Below the pieces are notes generated by a model that did no database searches, was not told the origin of the DNA, and worked only from the letters and a program-made list of their open reading frames with translations. Made by a program: the position numbers and the translations under genes. From Epinephelus fuscoguttatus (lineage: Eukaryota > Chordata > Actinopteri > Perciformes > Serranidae), in contig NC_064756.1 in NCBI RefSeq assembly GCF_011397635.1, positions 16,220,317 through 16,284,316 of the forward strand: a DNA stretch of 64,000 bases, written 5' to 3'. This document shows positions 11,315-26,300 of this stretch, in pieces (position 1 is the first letter of the stretch; the number at the start of each line of letters is the position of its first letter).

Positions 11315-14300
11315 ATGAGGGCAGCCTGGATCCTGACTGTGACCACCCTCATCACGGCGCACACTACCGGGGGATCGCCGCTGGCCCCGGACCCTGGGGT
11401 ACTCCTTTATCTAGACCTAGTAGTAGTGTTTTGAAGTCAAGTGAAGTATCTCGAGTCACATGTGGAGGTAAAATATGTGCGAAAATCTTAAAGGCTAGTG
11501 CTTAAGGAATAACCTTAAGCGATGGTGGCATTAACGAGTTATTTGTGTGGGATCTTGGTCGACTTTAACAGCTTTTAACATCGTTTTATTACCTTTGTAC
11601 TTAATGATAGTCACTGGTTCTCATGAAAAATAAACATGATTTCTAACTGTTTGCTTTAGACTGAAGCTGTAAAATGAACTCGAATAACCTACAAACTACT
11701 TTAAAGGCGTAATATCGGTAATTGGTGATGACCACCTTGCCTAAATAAGCCTATTTGAGCTTCTGTTGTTGGAGCTCTCCCGGGTCTAATTGACCCCAAA
11801 TATAAATCAGGTTTTTATGTAAAAATGGAAATCTGAGCATTTTGTGATTGACCTCTGAAAACAAAGTATATTAAACTTTTTTTCCATGTATAACGCAGTA
11901 TAAAACATGAAACATTTCTATATTTTTTGTATTAATATAAATTAGGGGAGACCGGGGATGATTGTAACACTTTTTGTTTGAACAAGTGTAACTCAGTGGT
12001 TGTTTTTGTTAGAGCTCTTAAATTTTGATACGTGGTACCCATATTTATCTGCTATAAATAACACACACTTTGACCTCTACTATACCATCACAGATTATGG
12101 AAATTAATGTCAAATACAAAGAGGTATATTGTTACAATGTACCCCAGTACCAGGGTGAGTTGTAACACTAGCTGGGGATGGATGTAACAATTAAATTATT
12201 GTGCTTAAAAAAGATTCACAATAGGCTAAATGTATTAAAGCACTTCAATGAATAATAAAGAAGGAACAATAAACTTGTAAGGATACAATAATTATAATAT
12301 TAAAATTAATAGAAATGTATAACATAACTACAAAAAAGGTTGACATTTGAACAGCATTTGAACAGCTGAACAACTTTCAAAGAGTAACTATTATCTGAGC
12401 AAAATAAGGCATAATACCTATAGCCTATTTTTAATCTGATTGGCAATTGTGGCAAATGTAGATGTCCTTGCTTGGGGTGCAGGCTTCGTGGGCCCAAAAT
12501 CCACATTTTTTAAGAACTGTTACAACCCTCCCCATGCCTAGCAGCCAGGAAAGAGCTAACAGTTTTTAGCATTCAGCTTCAAGGCTAGCACTAATGAAAC
12601 ACATCAAATTAAACTAGAGAAACTACTACTTGAACCTATGTAAGTGAAACAATTGTACATACAACACAATGGACACTATGCAAAAAACAACTGTGATGAA
12701 AATGTTTGGTTTCTCACCTGAAAAACTGTTTTTTGGCTCTAGAACAGACAAATTTGGACTCAGAGACATGCGGCTTCACCAGTGAGATCCAATTGTAAAT
12801 GGGCATGGACTATGGTGATGATGTCACCACAGCTCGTTTCTAATTGGCCAAACTGAGAATGTTACAACTATCCCTTTGTTACAACCATCCCCGGTCTCCC
12901 CTATGCTATATTACACACATCAAATGTGCAAGCTGAGTTTGAAGCCACAGGAATGTTTACCAGGGTTTGGAAAGTAACTTTTGAAATGTGATAGGTTACG
13001 GATTATTAGTTACTGTGTTAAAAGTGTGGTAGGGTATGTAATGCAACAATTTTAACTACCTTATAAAAGTATAGTAACTTATTATATCTGATTACTTTTT
13101 AATTACTTTCATAATAAATATTTTAAACTGGGCAATAAAGCCGAAATTCATCCAGAAATTGGCTATAACAAAAGAAGGTGTTGCTGCACAGTGCGAAGAT
13201 GCAAAACAACAGAATAAATGTTATATTCTACATAAAGAAAATCTTAATAGAAGAATATATCCTGATTTTACCCCTTTGTTATCACCAACATTTACAAGAT
13301 ACTGACATATGTTGTAATCTCAAGTTGCAGTTATGTGCAAAAAATAAATAAATAAATAAGGATCCTGGAGACTAACAACAACCAGAGAGAAAAAAACAAG
13401 AAAAATAAATAATATTAATAATAATTAAACGAGCATACAAAAAAAACAAAACATAACTGGTACATCATGGTGCATTCAAGCCTCAGTCAGACAGTCCAGA
13501 GTTTATTGTTCCTGGCCAGGTAAGCTGTTCACATAGTTTAATAATGGGTCCCAGGTTTTATAGAATCTTTAAGTTGAGCCGTTAAGGGTGCATCTCATTC
13601 TCCAGCTTTATGTTACCAACATTTTTTTAAAATTTTATTCAAAATCGTTTTTATTGAAACATTTCAGCATATATCACAAGTGCAGTGCTGAGCGGTCACT
13701 GCAGGTATATGAGATAAGCACAGTTATATATCAACAGCAGCTGGCGTCAGTGCATCCAAAGAAATATGGATTAATCATAGTTTGATTTGTAACTGTCATT
13801 TAATTACACATTTTTTCTCTTTTAACTAATTACAGTTAATTTATTTTGTAATTTAATTAGGCTACATGTAACTCCCCAACACTGAGTGATCCGTTCGATC
13901 CTTTTCTACCTTTTGTGTTATAATAAGACCAGAATCAAAACCAACTTTAATGTTTTTGTTGTTGTCGTTGCTCTCAATGTACTGACACAGAAATTCGCAT
14001 ACAGTTAAAAACAAGGACAACAAAACTGAACAAAGGAAGAAAACAAAACAGAAATTAAAAGGACAGGGTTGTTATTTCATATTCATTTCATTCATATCTA
14101 TACATGCAGTAGGTGTCGGTGGGGTCCCAAGTGGAAAAAAGCTAATCTCAACAAAACAAAAGGGTTAAACTGTGCCTTAAAATGACAAGACAACAAGACC
14201 ACTTAAAAGAGAACTATACTGGAGGAATTTTCCCTCAGGCTATATTTGAAACTACTTCTATCAAGGAAAAGTTAGATGTAAAAAAATTTGCTACTGTTTT

Positions 14301-17300
14301 TAGTTTATTGTCCACAGCAACAGTTGATGTGGCCCATGTGCTATAGGTGCATATAGAGACATACAGAGACCAAACCCAGTGCAACTATTTGTGTCTCAGG
14401 GTGTTTTGTGATTTTACAGTTTAATTGCCTCACTGTGGTTTCCACTGCTGTGTAGGAGCATACAGCATGTGGCTATTACATTTATATCCACAACTATACT
14501 CTTGTTCCTACATAAAAGGCCTCCCGGCGTGTTTCAGTGTCTCTGAAAGGACAAAGGGACATTTCTGTTGCACATTCCTGTTTGTCTGTCATCTCCTTAA
14601 TTTTAATTTCCATCCCACCTTCACCACATCTGTAATCATAGCAGCGCCTGTTGTTGTCAGAACATGAAACCTGCTGCATCCACATGAGAGATCGTAATAT
14701 TAAACTATCAATGTGGCTAATCTCAAGCCGCAACGCAACACCAGCTGTTGTCATGTACCTTGTTGGTTCATTTTACAGTCTTTTATAGGCGTTAAAGTAT
14801 GCATTAAATTCTTGTGAAATAACTATGAATTTTCAGGGACACCCCAGGGATTTTTCTCTCCTATGGGTGGTCCAGATCTATACATCAGCTGTGGCAGCCT
14901 ACAGCAGCTACAGTGCAAATGGAAAATTATCTTTTATACTTTTATGATTTATTTTTCCCCTCATGGGGAGGTACGCCTCTCTGGGAATTTACCAGAGTGA
15001 TTTAATGAGAAGTAAAGTGTTACTGTGAGATAATCATATTTTCACTGTGGAGTACTTGGATGCAAAATAATGATAAAGTAGTATTTACAAGTTTTATATC
15101 ATTGGCAGGTTTTTCTGGAGAAGTATGGCTACCTGCATCAGGACCACCACGTCCACGATGCAGCTGAGATGCATTCGGCCATCTGGTAGGTGGTCTTCAT
15201 CTGTTCAGGCTACAGCAGGTAACTTTTGTCACCATATCCTGACAGTAGTACATGAGACAGATGGTCTGCGAAAATTGTCAGATTGGCTCCTTCAGTTTCT
15301 CCTGATGGCTTTTTTGATGGCAAGAATCCACCACACCTGAACGAAAACAGCCAATCAGAGCCCGTAGGAATCTCTAGCCCCTTCTGCACTGCCTGTTCAG
15401 GGCAGGAATATCACGCCATTACGCCACCTCACTGTTCTGTATATAAGGTATGATCGTGGAATAGGGGGACAGAGTGGTCGCATCTTAAAGCCGTCACGGG
15501 AGGTAGTAACAACTCCGAAGTGGTGTCTGTATAAATAGGACAGCCTGCAAGACGGGATTATGGGTGGCACAGGTGTGACATTTTGACGATGTGTTCTGTG
15601 TGTGACCTGCTGTGGGAGATTTAAAAAGTAGCTAACAGCAGTTAGCGGCTAACCCAAAGAAGAACAGTGTCCGTAAATGTCTGCAAATTAGGAAAACAAT
15701 GTGAATCAGGAACTCCTTACCCTCAGAACAGAGGACAAGTTCAGCTGTCATATAACAGGGGCAGTAGGTGACTGCTATTGACACTTTAATGCCATTGTTG
15801 TTGTTTAGAAATCGCTGCTGATGTGTATGTTTTATGTCACACTAGAGGCCAAGGCTGTTGTGTTACATGTCGTGCCAATTATGCCAAGATGCAGTGTGTA
15901 ATCACACACTTGGGCGGAATCATGCCGCCGTCATTGGGTCCATCCATTCATCCATTTTCATCCGCTAATCCAGGGCCGGGTCTTGGGGGCAGCAGGCCAA
16001 GCAAAGCACCCCAGATGTCCTTCTCCACAGCAACACTTTCCAGCTCCTCCTGGGGGACCCCAAGGTGTTCCCAGGCCAGATGAGATATGTAATCCCTCCA
16101 GCATGTTCTGGGTCTGCCCCAAGGCCTCCTACCAGTTTGACGTGTCCAGAACACCTTCAACAGGAGGCGCCCGGGAGGCATCCTGATCAGATGGCTGAAC
16201 CACCTCAACTGACCCCTTTCAACACGAAGGAGCAGCAGCTCTACTCCGAGCTCCCTCCGGATGTCCGAGCTCCACACCCTGTCTCTAAGACTGAGCCCCA
16301 CGGAGGAAACTCATTTTGGCTGCTAGTAACTGCGATCTTATTTTTTCGGTCACTACCCAGAGATCATGACCATAGATGAGGGTTGGTACGTAGATGGACT
16401 AGTAAATCAAAAGCTTCCGGCTCCTTCCGGCTCGGCTCCCTTTTCACTACGACAGTCTGGCATAGCGCCTGCATCACTGCAGACGCCGCACCAAACTGCT
16501 GATCCATCTCACTCTCCTTTCTACCCTCACTTATAAACAAAACCCCGGGATACTTGAACTCTCTCGCTTCAGGCAGTAACTCACTCCCAACCTGGAGAGG
16601 GCAATCCACGGGGTTTCCAGCAAATAACCATGGCCTCAGATTTGGAAGTGCTGCTTCTAATGCTGCACTACAACAACGACAACGTGCATGGCGAAGACAA
16701 GTAAACACAGACAGACCGATGACAAAAGCTTTCTTTCACTTTCACAGAAGAAGACTGTCATCATACTCCTTTTGCATTCGAGACTGTCTCAGAGACTCTT
16801 TTGAGCTCTGATTGGTTGTTTTTGTTCAGGTGTGGTGGATTCTTGCAAAAGCTATTAGACAAACTAGGAGCAGCCAGAGGAACTTTATTTTTTCCCACAT
16901 CATCTGTTTCCTGTACCACTGTTAGGATAAAATGACTGTTTCGGCTTTTATAAGTTACCTTCTGTAGCTTTAAAGTTTTTTCGTGCTGGTGAGCCAGAGA
17001 CATGTGGTTAGCAGTTGTTTCAGAAACAAATGACAACACGTCCTGCAATGAATGATGATTTTAGAACAAAGTGATACATGTTTTTCTCTATATATAGAAT
17101 TAGATGGTGTTCAGTGTGTTCATCAGTGTTAGGAATGAGCTTGGTGCGGGACAAGCCCCAGGGCTGAACATCAGCGCAGGGCCGTAAAACACACCCTTAC
17201 CTCTGCACTGGGAAAACCTCTCCTGAACCCTCTCTGAACCATTCAGGAATGTCAAGAACCTCGCCCTCTGGCCCACATACTGACTACTGTAATGGAAACT

Positions 17301-20300
17301 GATTGAAAAGCTTCACTTGTGCTCAAAGCTTGGACTGAGCGTTGGGTAGTCAACTGTGAGTGATTGACAAACATGGAAATTGTCAACATGTTCGTCTCAT
17401 TTGGTGCACATGAAGCAGCAATATCTCCAACCTTTGCTTTGAGGCGTCACATCAATCTACTGTAAGTCACCGCTCCTCAGAAACACAAAAGGACCACAGA
17501 GGTTCAGACTGGGTAGAGACTGAGTATCCACGTCATTTTAAATTGATTGAAAAGCCAAATGCCTGTTCAGGAAAATCATCACACAAACATTTCCTGTCTC
17601 TGCAGCGAGTTCCAGTGGTTGTCCCGGCTTCCTGTCACAGGCAGACTTGACAGCGCCACCCTGAGGCAGATGGCCGAGCCCCGCTGTGGGGTGTCGGATG
17701 AGGGCAGCCAGGAGATCTGGGCTCAGAGAGTAAATGCCATCTTCACCGGAAAGAGCAGACGACAACAGCACCGCAGGAGACGCTCTGCTGGGCAAGGTAT
17801 TGTGTGTCACATGTTCATACCTGTTTTTGAGAATCTATATGAGAGAGCATGTATGATTCTGTGCAGCAGAGATCTAACTGAGCAAGCTGTGATCTCATTC
17901 ATCGTGCCTTGTTAGTGGAGGTTTTGTGTGTCCTGTTGTGGAGTGGTCATAAAGACAACAGTTAACTGGGAGGGTCCTCCTCCATAAACTGAAGCACTAA
18001 ATAGAGCTGAGGGGTGTAATTAAAGCTGGTGGAGTGTCTGGCGTTGCACGCGTCTGCTTGGATTGTTCCTGCTTTTAGCTGCAATTATACAAGTCCATGT
18101 TTCCTGTGCGTCATTTTTATTAAGGGAAAACCTCAGCTCCAGATTAGGAGTTATGCTCCTCTGTGGGTTGAGAAAGTTTGAGCCCATGTAACCTACTGGA
18201 TAGTTTCTCTATGATTGTAAAATGATTTTGGAGTTTTCAGGACTTCTCTGAACAACAGCAATGTATCCTGCAGCTTGAGTTCCAGTTCACAGTTGCTCTT
18301 TGGGCTCCTCCGTTTTATTTTATAAGCTGTGTCTCAACAAATACTGCAGTTTAGAGTCGCAAGTGTTTTCAAGACTTTGTAACAACCACATAAAACTGAC
18401 GTCTTTTCAACTTTACTTTCAACAAAACTGGATGTCAGTGGACGTCCTTAAATGGTTGTCTTTATTAATGACATGAATCATATTTTTCAGCTTTAAACCA
18501 AACTTAGACCTCGAGGAATGACGTTTTTGAAACCTTTTCAACAACCAAAAGACGTCTTTTCACCTTTCACTTTTCTACCAAGCATCTGGCAAGGTTGTCT
18601 TTTCAACAACTTTTTTCTTGGTGGGATATATGATAAATGTATTTATATGTAATTCTTGGAAAAGCTGTGACTGGGGTGCCCAGTGGCTCAGTGTTTAGGG
18701 CAGGCATCCCATGTACAAAAGCATTGTCCTTGCTGCAGTCGCCATAAGTTTGATTCTGGCCTGTGGCCCTTTGCTGCGCGTCATCCACTCTTTCATTCCC
18801 CCTTCACAATTAACGCTCTCCCATCAAATACAAGTAAAAAGCCCAACACAACACAATTTTAATGACTTTTTTTTAGGCTAAATAAAGGCCATGACGAGCC
18901 GACCACATTTTGCCTGAAAAACAACATTCATTAATCTCTTGGGCTTGGTGGGTAAAGTTTGTTTCTTCCCCTAAATTCCTTTAAAGAATTATTGAGGCCC
19001 TTGTTGGAGATTATCCTAATTTTCTGCTGTAAACACCGTAATAAATGCATTCATTGGTGAGCAGATCTCTGCAATCTGAACTGGCTAAAGACTGCAGGAT
19101 TTCAAGTGTTTAACGGTGGTTAAGAGTGCAGCTGCCAGATTTCTTGCAGATTCCCTGAGGTAATTGAGGTCCCCCCCTCATATCTTAAGGTGCTTTACAG
19201 AAAATCTATCAGAGTTACTGAGAGGTGTAATTTGTCCCCTCTTATATAAACGTGGGAGATATTGAGGGCAAAATCTTTAAAACTATAATGGATTTTTTTT
19301 TTTAATTCTACCCTGTCATGCATGGGGCTTCAGCTGAGGTTGTTGAAGCAACATGGCTCATGGAATCTGGGAATTTGGTGATGTGAGCTGGATATCTCAA
19401 AGACAAAGCTCTGAATTTTGATTAAATTTGGTAGAGAGTCAGAGCACAGACCCAGGAGTAAGTTATTGTGTTTGGATCTGGATCAGTTTTAGCCTTATGT
19501 TTATCTTTTATGACTTAAAGGAAAAGTGTGTAAGATTTAGGGGCATTTTATGGTAGCTAGCGGTGAAGATTGAAGATTTCAACCTGCTAAACTTCTCCCG
19601 GTTAGAATTCCTTCAGTGTTCATTGTTCAGGAGGTTTTTACTGGGAGCAGTAAATTATCCGCAGAGGTCTGTTCTTCTCCAAAACAAACGGACCCTGTGA
19701 TTTAAATCAGTAAAAACACAGAAAAAAAAGCAGTTTCACGTTAAAAAATCAGTGTTCTCCAACACTCTTGTTGCGGGGCAGCTAACTATAGTGGCTGACA
19801 CAAATGGCCCTGTCTAGAGCCAGTGTTTTGTTTGTCTGTTCTGGGCTACTGTAGAAACATGGCAATGTAACATGGCGATCTCCGTAGACAGGGACCTGCT
19901 CCCTATTCATATACGGCTCATTCTAAGCCAATGAAAACACAAGGATTCTTATTTTCAGATGATTATACACTAAAGAAAACATGCTTATTATATTATATTC
20001 AGTTCTGCCAATATATCCTCCTAAATCCTCCACACTGGACCTTTAAGTTTCCATTTGTTTTATTCTTGCTGTCTCTCTTACATGCCATCATTCTTTAATC
20101 TCTTTTGTGAATGAACAGCAGCAGTCTGGTGACAGCACCAGGTTTTCCTCTCCCTCCCTTTCTACCCGTGCCTCGAGCCTCTTGGTGTGTGAAGCCGCTG
20201 CATTCCTTCCTGTCACTGACGAGGTTGGCTAATGTTCAGGGAATGCAGCAGCGGCTGATGTTTGCTGCTGCCTCTTCATGTCAGTACCTGACATGTTCCC

Positions 20301-23300
20301 TCTGGTAAACACATCCATAACTGACGGGCTGGCTTACACTGTTTGCCAGAGTGGCTGACTACCTCAATGGCCAGAAACCTTACTGGCTGAGTGGATATCT
20401 TGCTGAGTGACGGAGTGTTTGGGTGGATTACAGTCTGTTCTTGATGAAGAAAACAACTGACTGCCATTATTTTAGACCCAGACGTGACTCATGTGACAGG
20501 TGGCAGCAGCATTACGCAAAGAGCAGCGTTGAGTGGCAGATACTTTTACACCCTCAGGCCAAACCTCTTTTAGATCTGGATTCATATATCCACTGATGTA
20601 GTGTAGCAATGTAATGACTTAATTGTGAGTGTAGTAAGGCGGTGTAGCTGCCGCCTTGTACTCAAACGTGGTTTGCTTTGCCCAACAGTGGCAGCAGATA
20701 TGTTTCTGCCTGTGACTTGAAGAGTGCTTACTGGGAGAGTTTTGTGTTGCTTGAACAGATTCAGACTTGGTAAAATACCAGTAAACCTGCCTTAGTAAGG
20801 TAAACTTTGAATTACTTGTGTACAGCCCATGGCAGTGCACCACTTTGTCTGGACTGGAACATCTCAACAGCTACTGGAAGGATTGGCAAGAAGTTTTGTT
20901 CAAACATTTTTTGTCCCCAGAGAGTGAATCCTCCTGAATTTAACGATCCCTGACTTTTCCTTTAGCACCACTCAGTTCACATTTACTGTTGTGTGGGAAA
21001 TGTTTTGACAATAACTGGATGAATTCAGTGAATTTTGGTACAGACATTGATATCCTCCTCAGGATGAATTAGCCCTTCACTAAGTCCCGACTGTCCAGGG
21101 TCAGACAACAGCACAGCTGTGCTCCATTGACTCTAATGCAGTCGTTTCAGATTTCCTTCATTTTCAGTCTGGTTTTGTGGATTTGCTGATATTCAACCAG
21201 CTCTGTGTCATCACAGTGTGCGCAGATGAACGAGATCCCTGCCCATCTGGCAGCGGAGGTCTGGGTGCTGACAGCAGTACAGGGTTAATCCCAACAGCGT
21301 TCATCTGCACACACTGTGATGCCACACAGCTGGTTCAATATCAGCAAAGTTTCCCTTTATATTCATTGTCTTCTGTGGCGATCAGCAGTGATGCGGTGGT
21401 TCACTTTTACACTGTGATCTGTAGCCTATAGTTCGGCTTTAGCTTCTAACTATCTTTGTCTTTTTAACCTGTTGTTGCTGCTGAGTCAGTTTGACATCCT
21501 GGATATATCCTTCAAACACAGACTGTAGACCCCATCCATGATTTAAATGTAACGCTTGTCTCTTCGCGTTGCTTGTCCTTGACGGCTGACACTGACTGCT
21601 AATCACAGCCTGCGGACACCAGTAACATGCAGATGTTGCAGCCTGTTTATTCACTCTCAGCTGTGGTGTGATGTGATATTGTTTTGTGTGAACATGGCTG
21701 CCTCTGTGAGCTTCCTGGAAACTGAAAACAAACCTTGACATGTGGTGGAATCCAGTGGTCGTTCACGCTGATATTTACAGAGCTGACATTCCACCACCCT
21801 TGTCCAAGATAAGAGCTAGAGGTGCGATAGGTGTGTGTGTGTGTGTGTGTGTGTGTATTTCAGAGGTGTGGATCTATGTTTGTCCTTCCCTGGAAACTGT
21901 TTAACACTTTATTGCCATTTTACAACTTCATCACTTATTGTAATTTACATTATTTCAGCGCGTACACAGATTGGAGCTCACTAGCATTGTCACTGTGAGC
22001 ATGTTAGCACGCCGACATTAGTGTTTAGTTGACATCACTAACAAACAAAATCTCTCTGCACCTCCACAAACAATAACTCTGGCTATCAAATGATCTCAGT
22101 CACTTCCTAATGCATGTGATAACCCACCCTCCCCACACTGCTGCTATAGAGGGCATCATGATAATTGCTTCCATAAGGGAAGTCGGGGAATGTCTTGTGT
22201 ATCTGACTTCCTGGCTTCTCCTGCTGTCCTCTGGGACCTCTTACTCTGCGGCGGTCTGGGATGGAGGGAAGGCGCCGGAGCTCTGCTCAGAGTACAGATT
22301 TGCACACATCATGTGGCAACAAGCGTGTAGTTCATCTGGGAATGAAACATGATGCTGGAGTGGGTTCAAGTGTTCCACTGACTTTAATGTTCCAGATATT
22401 AAACTGTGAATTAAAATCAGACTTTTAAAGCAGAATTCAGGTTGTAACAGCAGCGACGTTACTCCTGAGGTTGAATTCTTACCTACTTGTATCTTTTTTT
22501 CTCCCTCAAACGAATCTAAATCAAAGGTCTGACTCTTATTCACTCCCGTACAGCTGTGGTGTTCGAGGCCCTGCTGCCTCCATTAAATGCTAAGGTTAAA
22601 GTTTACATAGCTCTCATGATTAGCGTTGAGGTATTTCTGAAGCACAAAGTATTTCAAAGTATTTCTGAAGTATTTCTGAAGCACAAATTCTGTTTGTGTG
22701 TTTACACACACTGATGTCATTGCCAGACCCATGTCTTAATGGCTCCAGATATCCAGATATTTTCTTTTCTCCAGGGTGCTATTGAGGTCTCATGGCGGTT
22801 CACAGTATGTAGTGCATATCTCTTGTTTATCTCTCTCATCTTTCACATGACTCTCTGCTGTGTATCATTTCACTGCGCACAAACAGCATCCAAATAACTC
22901 AAAGCTCTACGGTCTCAAACCTGTGTGCCTCAGCCCTCCATGTCCTTCGCAGAAGTGTGCAGTACAGGCGTATGTGCAGACCTCCCACTCACATTTGGCC
23001 TCCGCGTCGGGGCAAACATACATCGACCGCAACTTTAAATATTTTGACAACTGCAAGTGTGCTTGAGCGATCTTGCCACTTTCTAGCTGAGCCTCAAATC
23101 TGAAAGTATGTGTAAATGTGTAAAGCTCTTAGACATGTTGTCTTAAGTGCATTAGCTATTTGATTCTCACCCTCTTGAGCCCTCTAACCAACACAAGTAC
23201 AAGTACTTTTAAAAGGCTGTGCCCTTTGCTAGAGTTATTACCACCTCATCTTTTTTTCTGCATGTCAGATGTGTTTAAAACCTGGAAATCTTACTATATA

Positions 23301-26300
23301 ATGAAGAAAACTCTGTCTGTGTCTCTGTTCCACGTTTTTCTCCTCACTGACTTGGTCAATCCATGTGAAATTTGGCACAGTGGTAGAGGGTCATGGGAGG
23401 ATGTGAATGAAGCAATATTACATCAATTGGCCAAAGGGGGGCGCTATAGCAACCGATTGAAATTGCAAACTTTGAATGGGCATATCCCATGCCCCGTATG
23501 TCGTAGAGACATGAAACTTTGCGCAGAGATGCCTCTCGTCATGAGGAACAAATTTGCCTCAAGAACCCATAACTTCCGGTTATATAGATTTTCCGCCATT
23601 TTGAATTTTTTGAAAAACACTTAAAATCGATCTCTTCCTAGGAAGTTTGACCAATCTGCATGAAACTCGGTGAACATAATCTAGGGACCAATATCTAAAG
23701 TTCCCTCTTGGCAAAAGTTGGAAAACTGGAGAAATTTAACTGTAATTGTCAACTGGGTGGCGCTATAACAACAGAAAAATGCTTAAAAATGTCTAAAATG
23801 CGACCGATTGCTGTGACTCCCCCTGTGGCCCAATGTTTGTTTGTTTTTTCTAATTTTTGGTATGACTAAGTCATGGTATGGTATGCTGTACATAATCACG
23901 GAAACTCTCAGTGTGTCATTCTGTCAGTCAGTCATTCTGTCTGTCCCACATTTTTCTACTCACTGACGTGGTCAATCTATGTGAAACTGCACATAGGCAT
24001 TGAGGACTGGCATAGGTAGAAGGTGACAAAGCTACCAGTGGGTATGGACTAGTTATGATATAAACGACATGTAAAATACTGGAAAAATGATTATAGATAG
24101 ACCCTGTTCCTGTACAAGTACTCTGCTGCCCATGTAGTACTCATTTTGGTTCGAACTATAAATAAAAATAAAGTTTATCTTAGTGTAAAGATCAGTTTGT
24201 CTGCACAGTTAATTTCACTGACAGTTGCAGTCCAGTTGTCCTTTGTTAGAGGGTGTGTATGTGCCCATTTCCATTTAAATTATTGATTAATTACTTAAAA
24301 TAAAAATATTATTAAGAGATATTCATCCCGCATTTTAAGTTTATTTGCCCAGGTGTAATGGAACAAAAGAGCAATCATCTTCTATTCGAATATTCACCAG
24401 AAGTCCATCAAATATAAAAATGTGGATGATTTTCAGTCGACTCTACGTCTTGTAATTCTTCTCCTTGTTTAAAATGTGTTCAGCGACTCTTCCAGCAGCT
24501 CTGTCCACTCTTACACAGTCCAGCCTCTCCAATGATTGTTTCCTGCGAGGCGCCCTCTCCTCCTGCCCGTCGTGAACGTGTGCTGCACGGATGAGAGCTT
24601 GTATGTATTTGCTTTGTCTCCAGATTGCTGCGATGACTAATCCTACATACATACGAAGAGATTAGCATTTAGTAAATTAAAGAGCAGCTGAATTTCCTTC
24701 TGTCTCTGAACAAATGTGAGATTCTGAAGTTTGCGACACATGTAATTACGTCTAAGCTGAGAAACCACAGACACACGTTTAAGTAAATTGTTTAGTCAAG
24801 CGTGTACTCAGAGTGCTTGTTAGTTTACTCAGCTGTGAGCTAATGTGGTTAACATCCTATCATTTTGGATGTAGAGAGGTTCTACTTCAAAACATCCCAG
24901 CTGAACATGGGATATCTGGCATCAGATTCATGATACAGATTTGCAAGATGTAAATATGTAGCTACCCCAGTAGGTAATAATCATATAAACTGTTTATGAA
25001 ACCTTTTCCAAAACCGCATTATATGTCAATAACAAAACCAGTAGAAATATGCAGACATGATTTCAAACATGTTTGTATACAAACAGACAGAAAACAGCCA
25101 GATTATCTCGTCTCAGTGTATGAAGGAGTTTGGCAGATGCTTCTCAGTAACAGGAATTTTTAAACATTTTTAAAAACAGGCCAAGAATATATACTTTCAT
25201 TAAAAACAGCTCCAATAATCCCAAAACAGCGATATAGTGCAGGATATGAATCTTGATAACAATAATGAGATGGAAAAAGGAGTGATAGCACATAGAAAGA
25301 TACCATTGCTGCAATACTATCATGCATTGTCCAACACTATGGACGTAAACTTTAAAAAAAAAATCGCTCTGAGAAATGGTCCCTCCAAATTGGCACAACT
25401 GGCCCTTGGCTCATGGACTAAGTTGGCCACTGTAGATTTTAGCATCCTTCAAGCATGAGTAAATTGTGCATTCATTAGGGACTACATAGCCACCGTGACA
25501 TCAACTATAGCTTGAGGATTCCTGTTTTGAACATACTGGATGGCAAGATAGCACCTTGCCTGAACCATATGGCAAAAAAGGTTTTGAGCGTCCAGGTTCA
25601 CTTTAATCACTTTTTCTCAGCTCCAGGAAAGTTTTACAAATATAAAACCTCAATGGGAATACAAGAAATCATGATAGAAGGAGGTATAATGTACCTTGTT
25701 TGCATTTTGAGGTGTCCTGTTGACAGTTTTAGAGATATCTCTTTTATAATGGTAGTCTATGGGGAAAATGCAAGGCTGAGTTCCTGGAGGCAGGTTTTGA
25801 AGCTTCAAGTTTGGCATTTTGGCCAATGCCATGTTGGATTTTTGGAGCAAGAAGTGACCACATTTGGACAAGAGGGTGGCACTGTGGAGGAGTGAGGGCT
25901 GACTCATGACTCATAGGCCATGTTTACACGAAAATTATCCACTGAAAACAGAATCATTTCTCATTTTCATTTTGAAAAAAGTTCCGCGCTTTGACGACAA
26001 CGTTTTGATAACAATCGCCGTGCACACGGATCCGCAAAAATGACCAAAAACGGCGCAGTATACATGCCAGGCCAGTAGTTGGCAGTGTGACGCATACGCT
26101 TCCTTCTACAGAACATTTGTCTGGACAGACGACGAGGTGGAGTTGCTACAGTAAATCTACACTATTATGGGAAAGTGTTGATAAATTCAGTAGGGTGAGC
26201 AGCACAAGCAGAGCTTGGGAGTCTGCCATTGTTGTCGTGATGGTCGACTTTCTTGCGCATGCCTAGTGACTGGAAGCGTAATACGCATGTGCGAAAAGTC

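Noticed and set aside
10993-11505. 170-aa plus-strand ORF
   Set aside because: It overlaps the mmp28 first exon in another frame, runs into intron 1 and has no recognisable domain.
23160-23624. 154-aa ORF
   Set aside because: It lies in a dispersed fish repeat with repeated heads; no domain or start context supports a gene.
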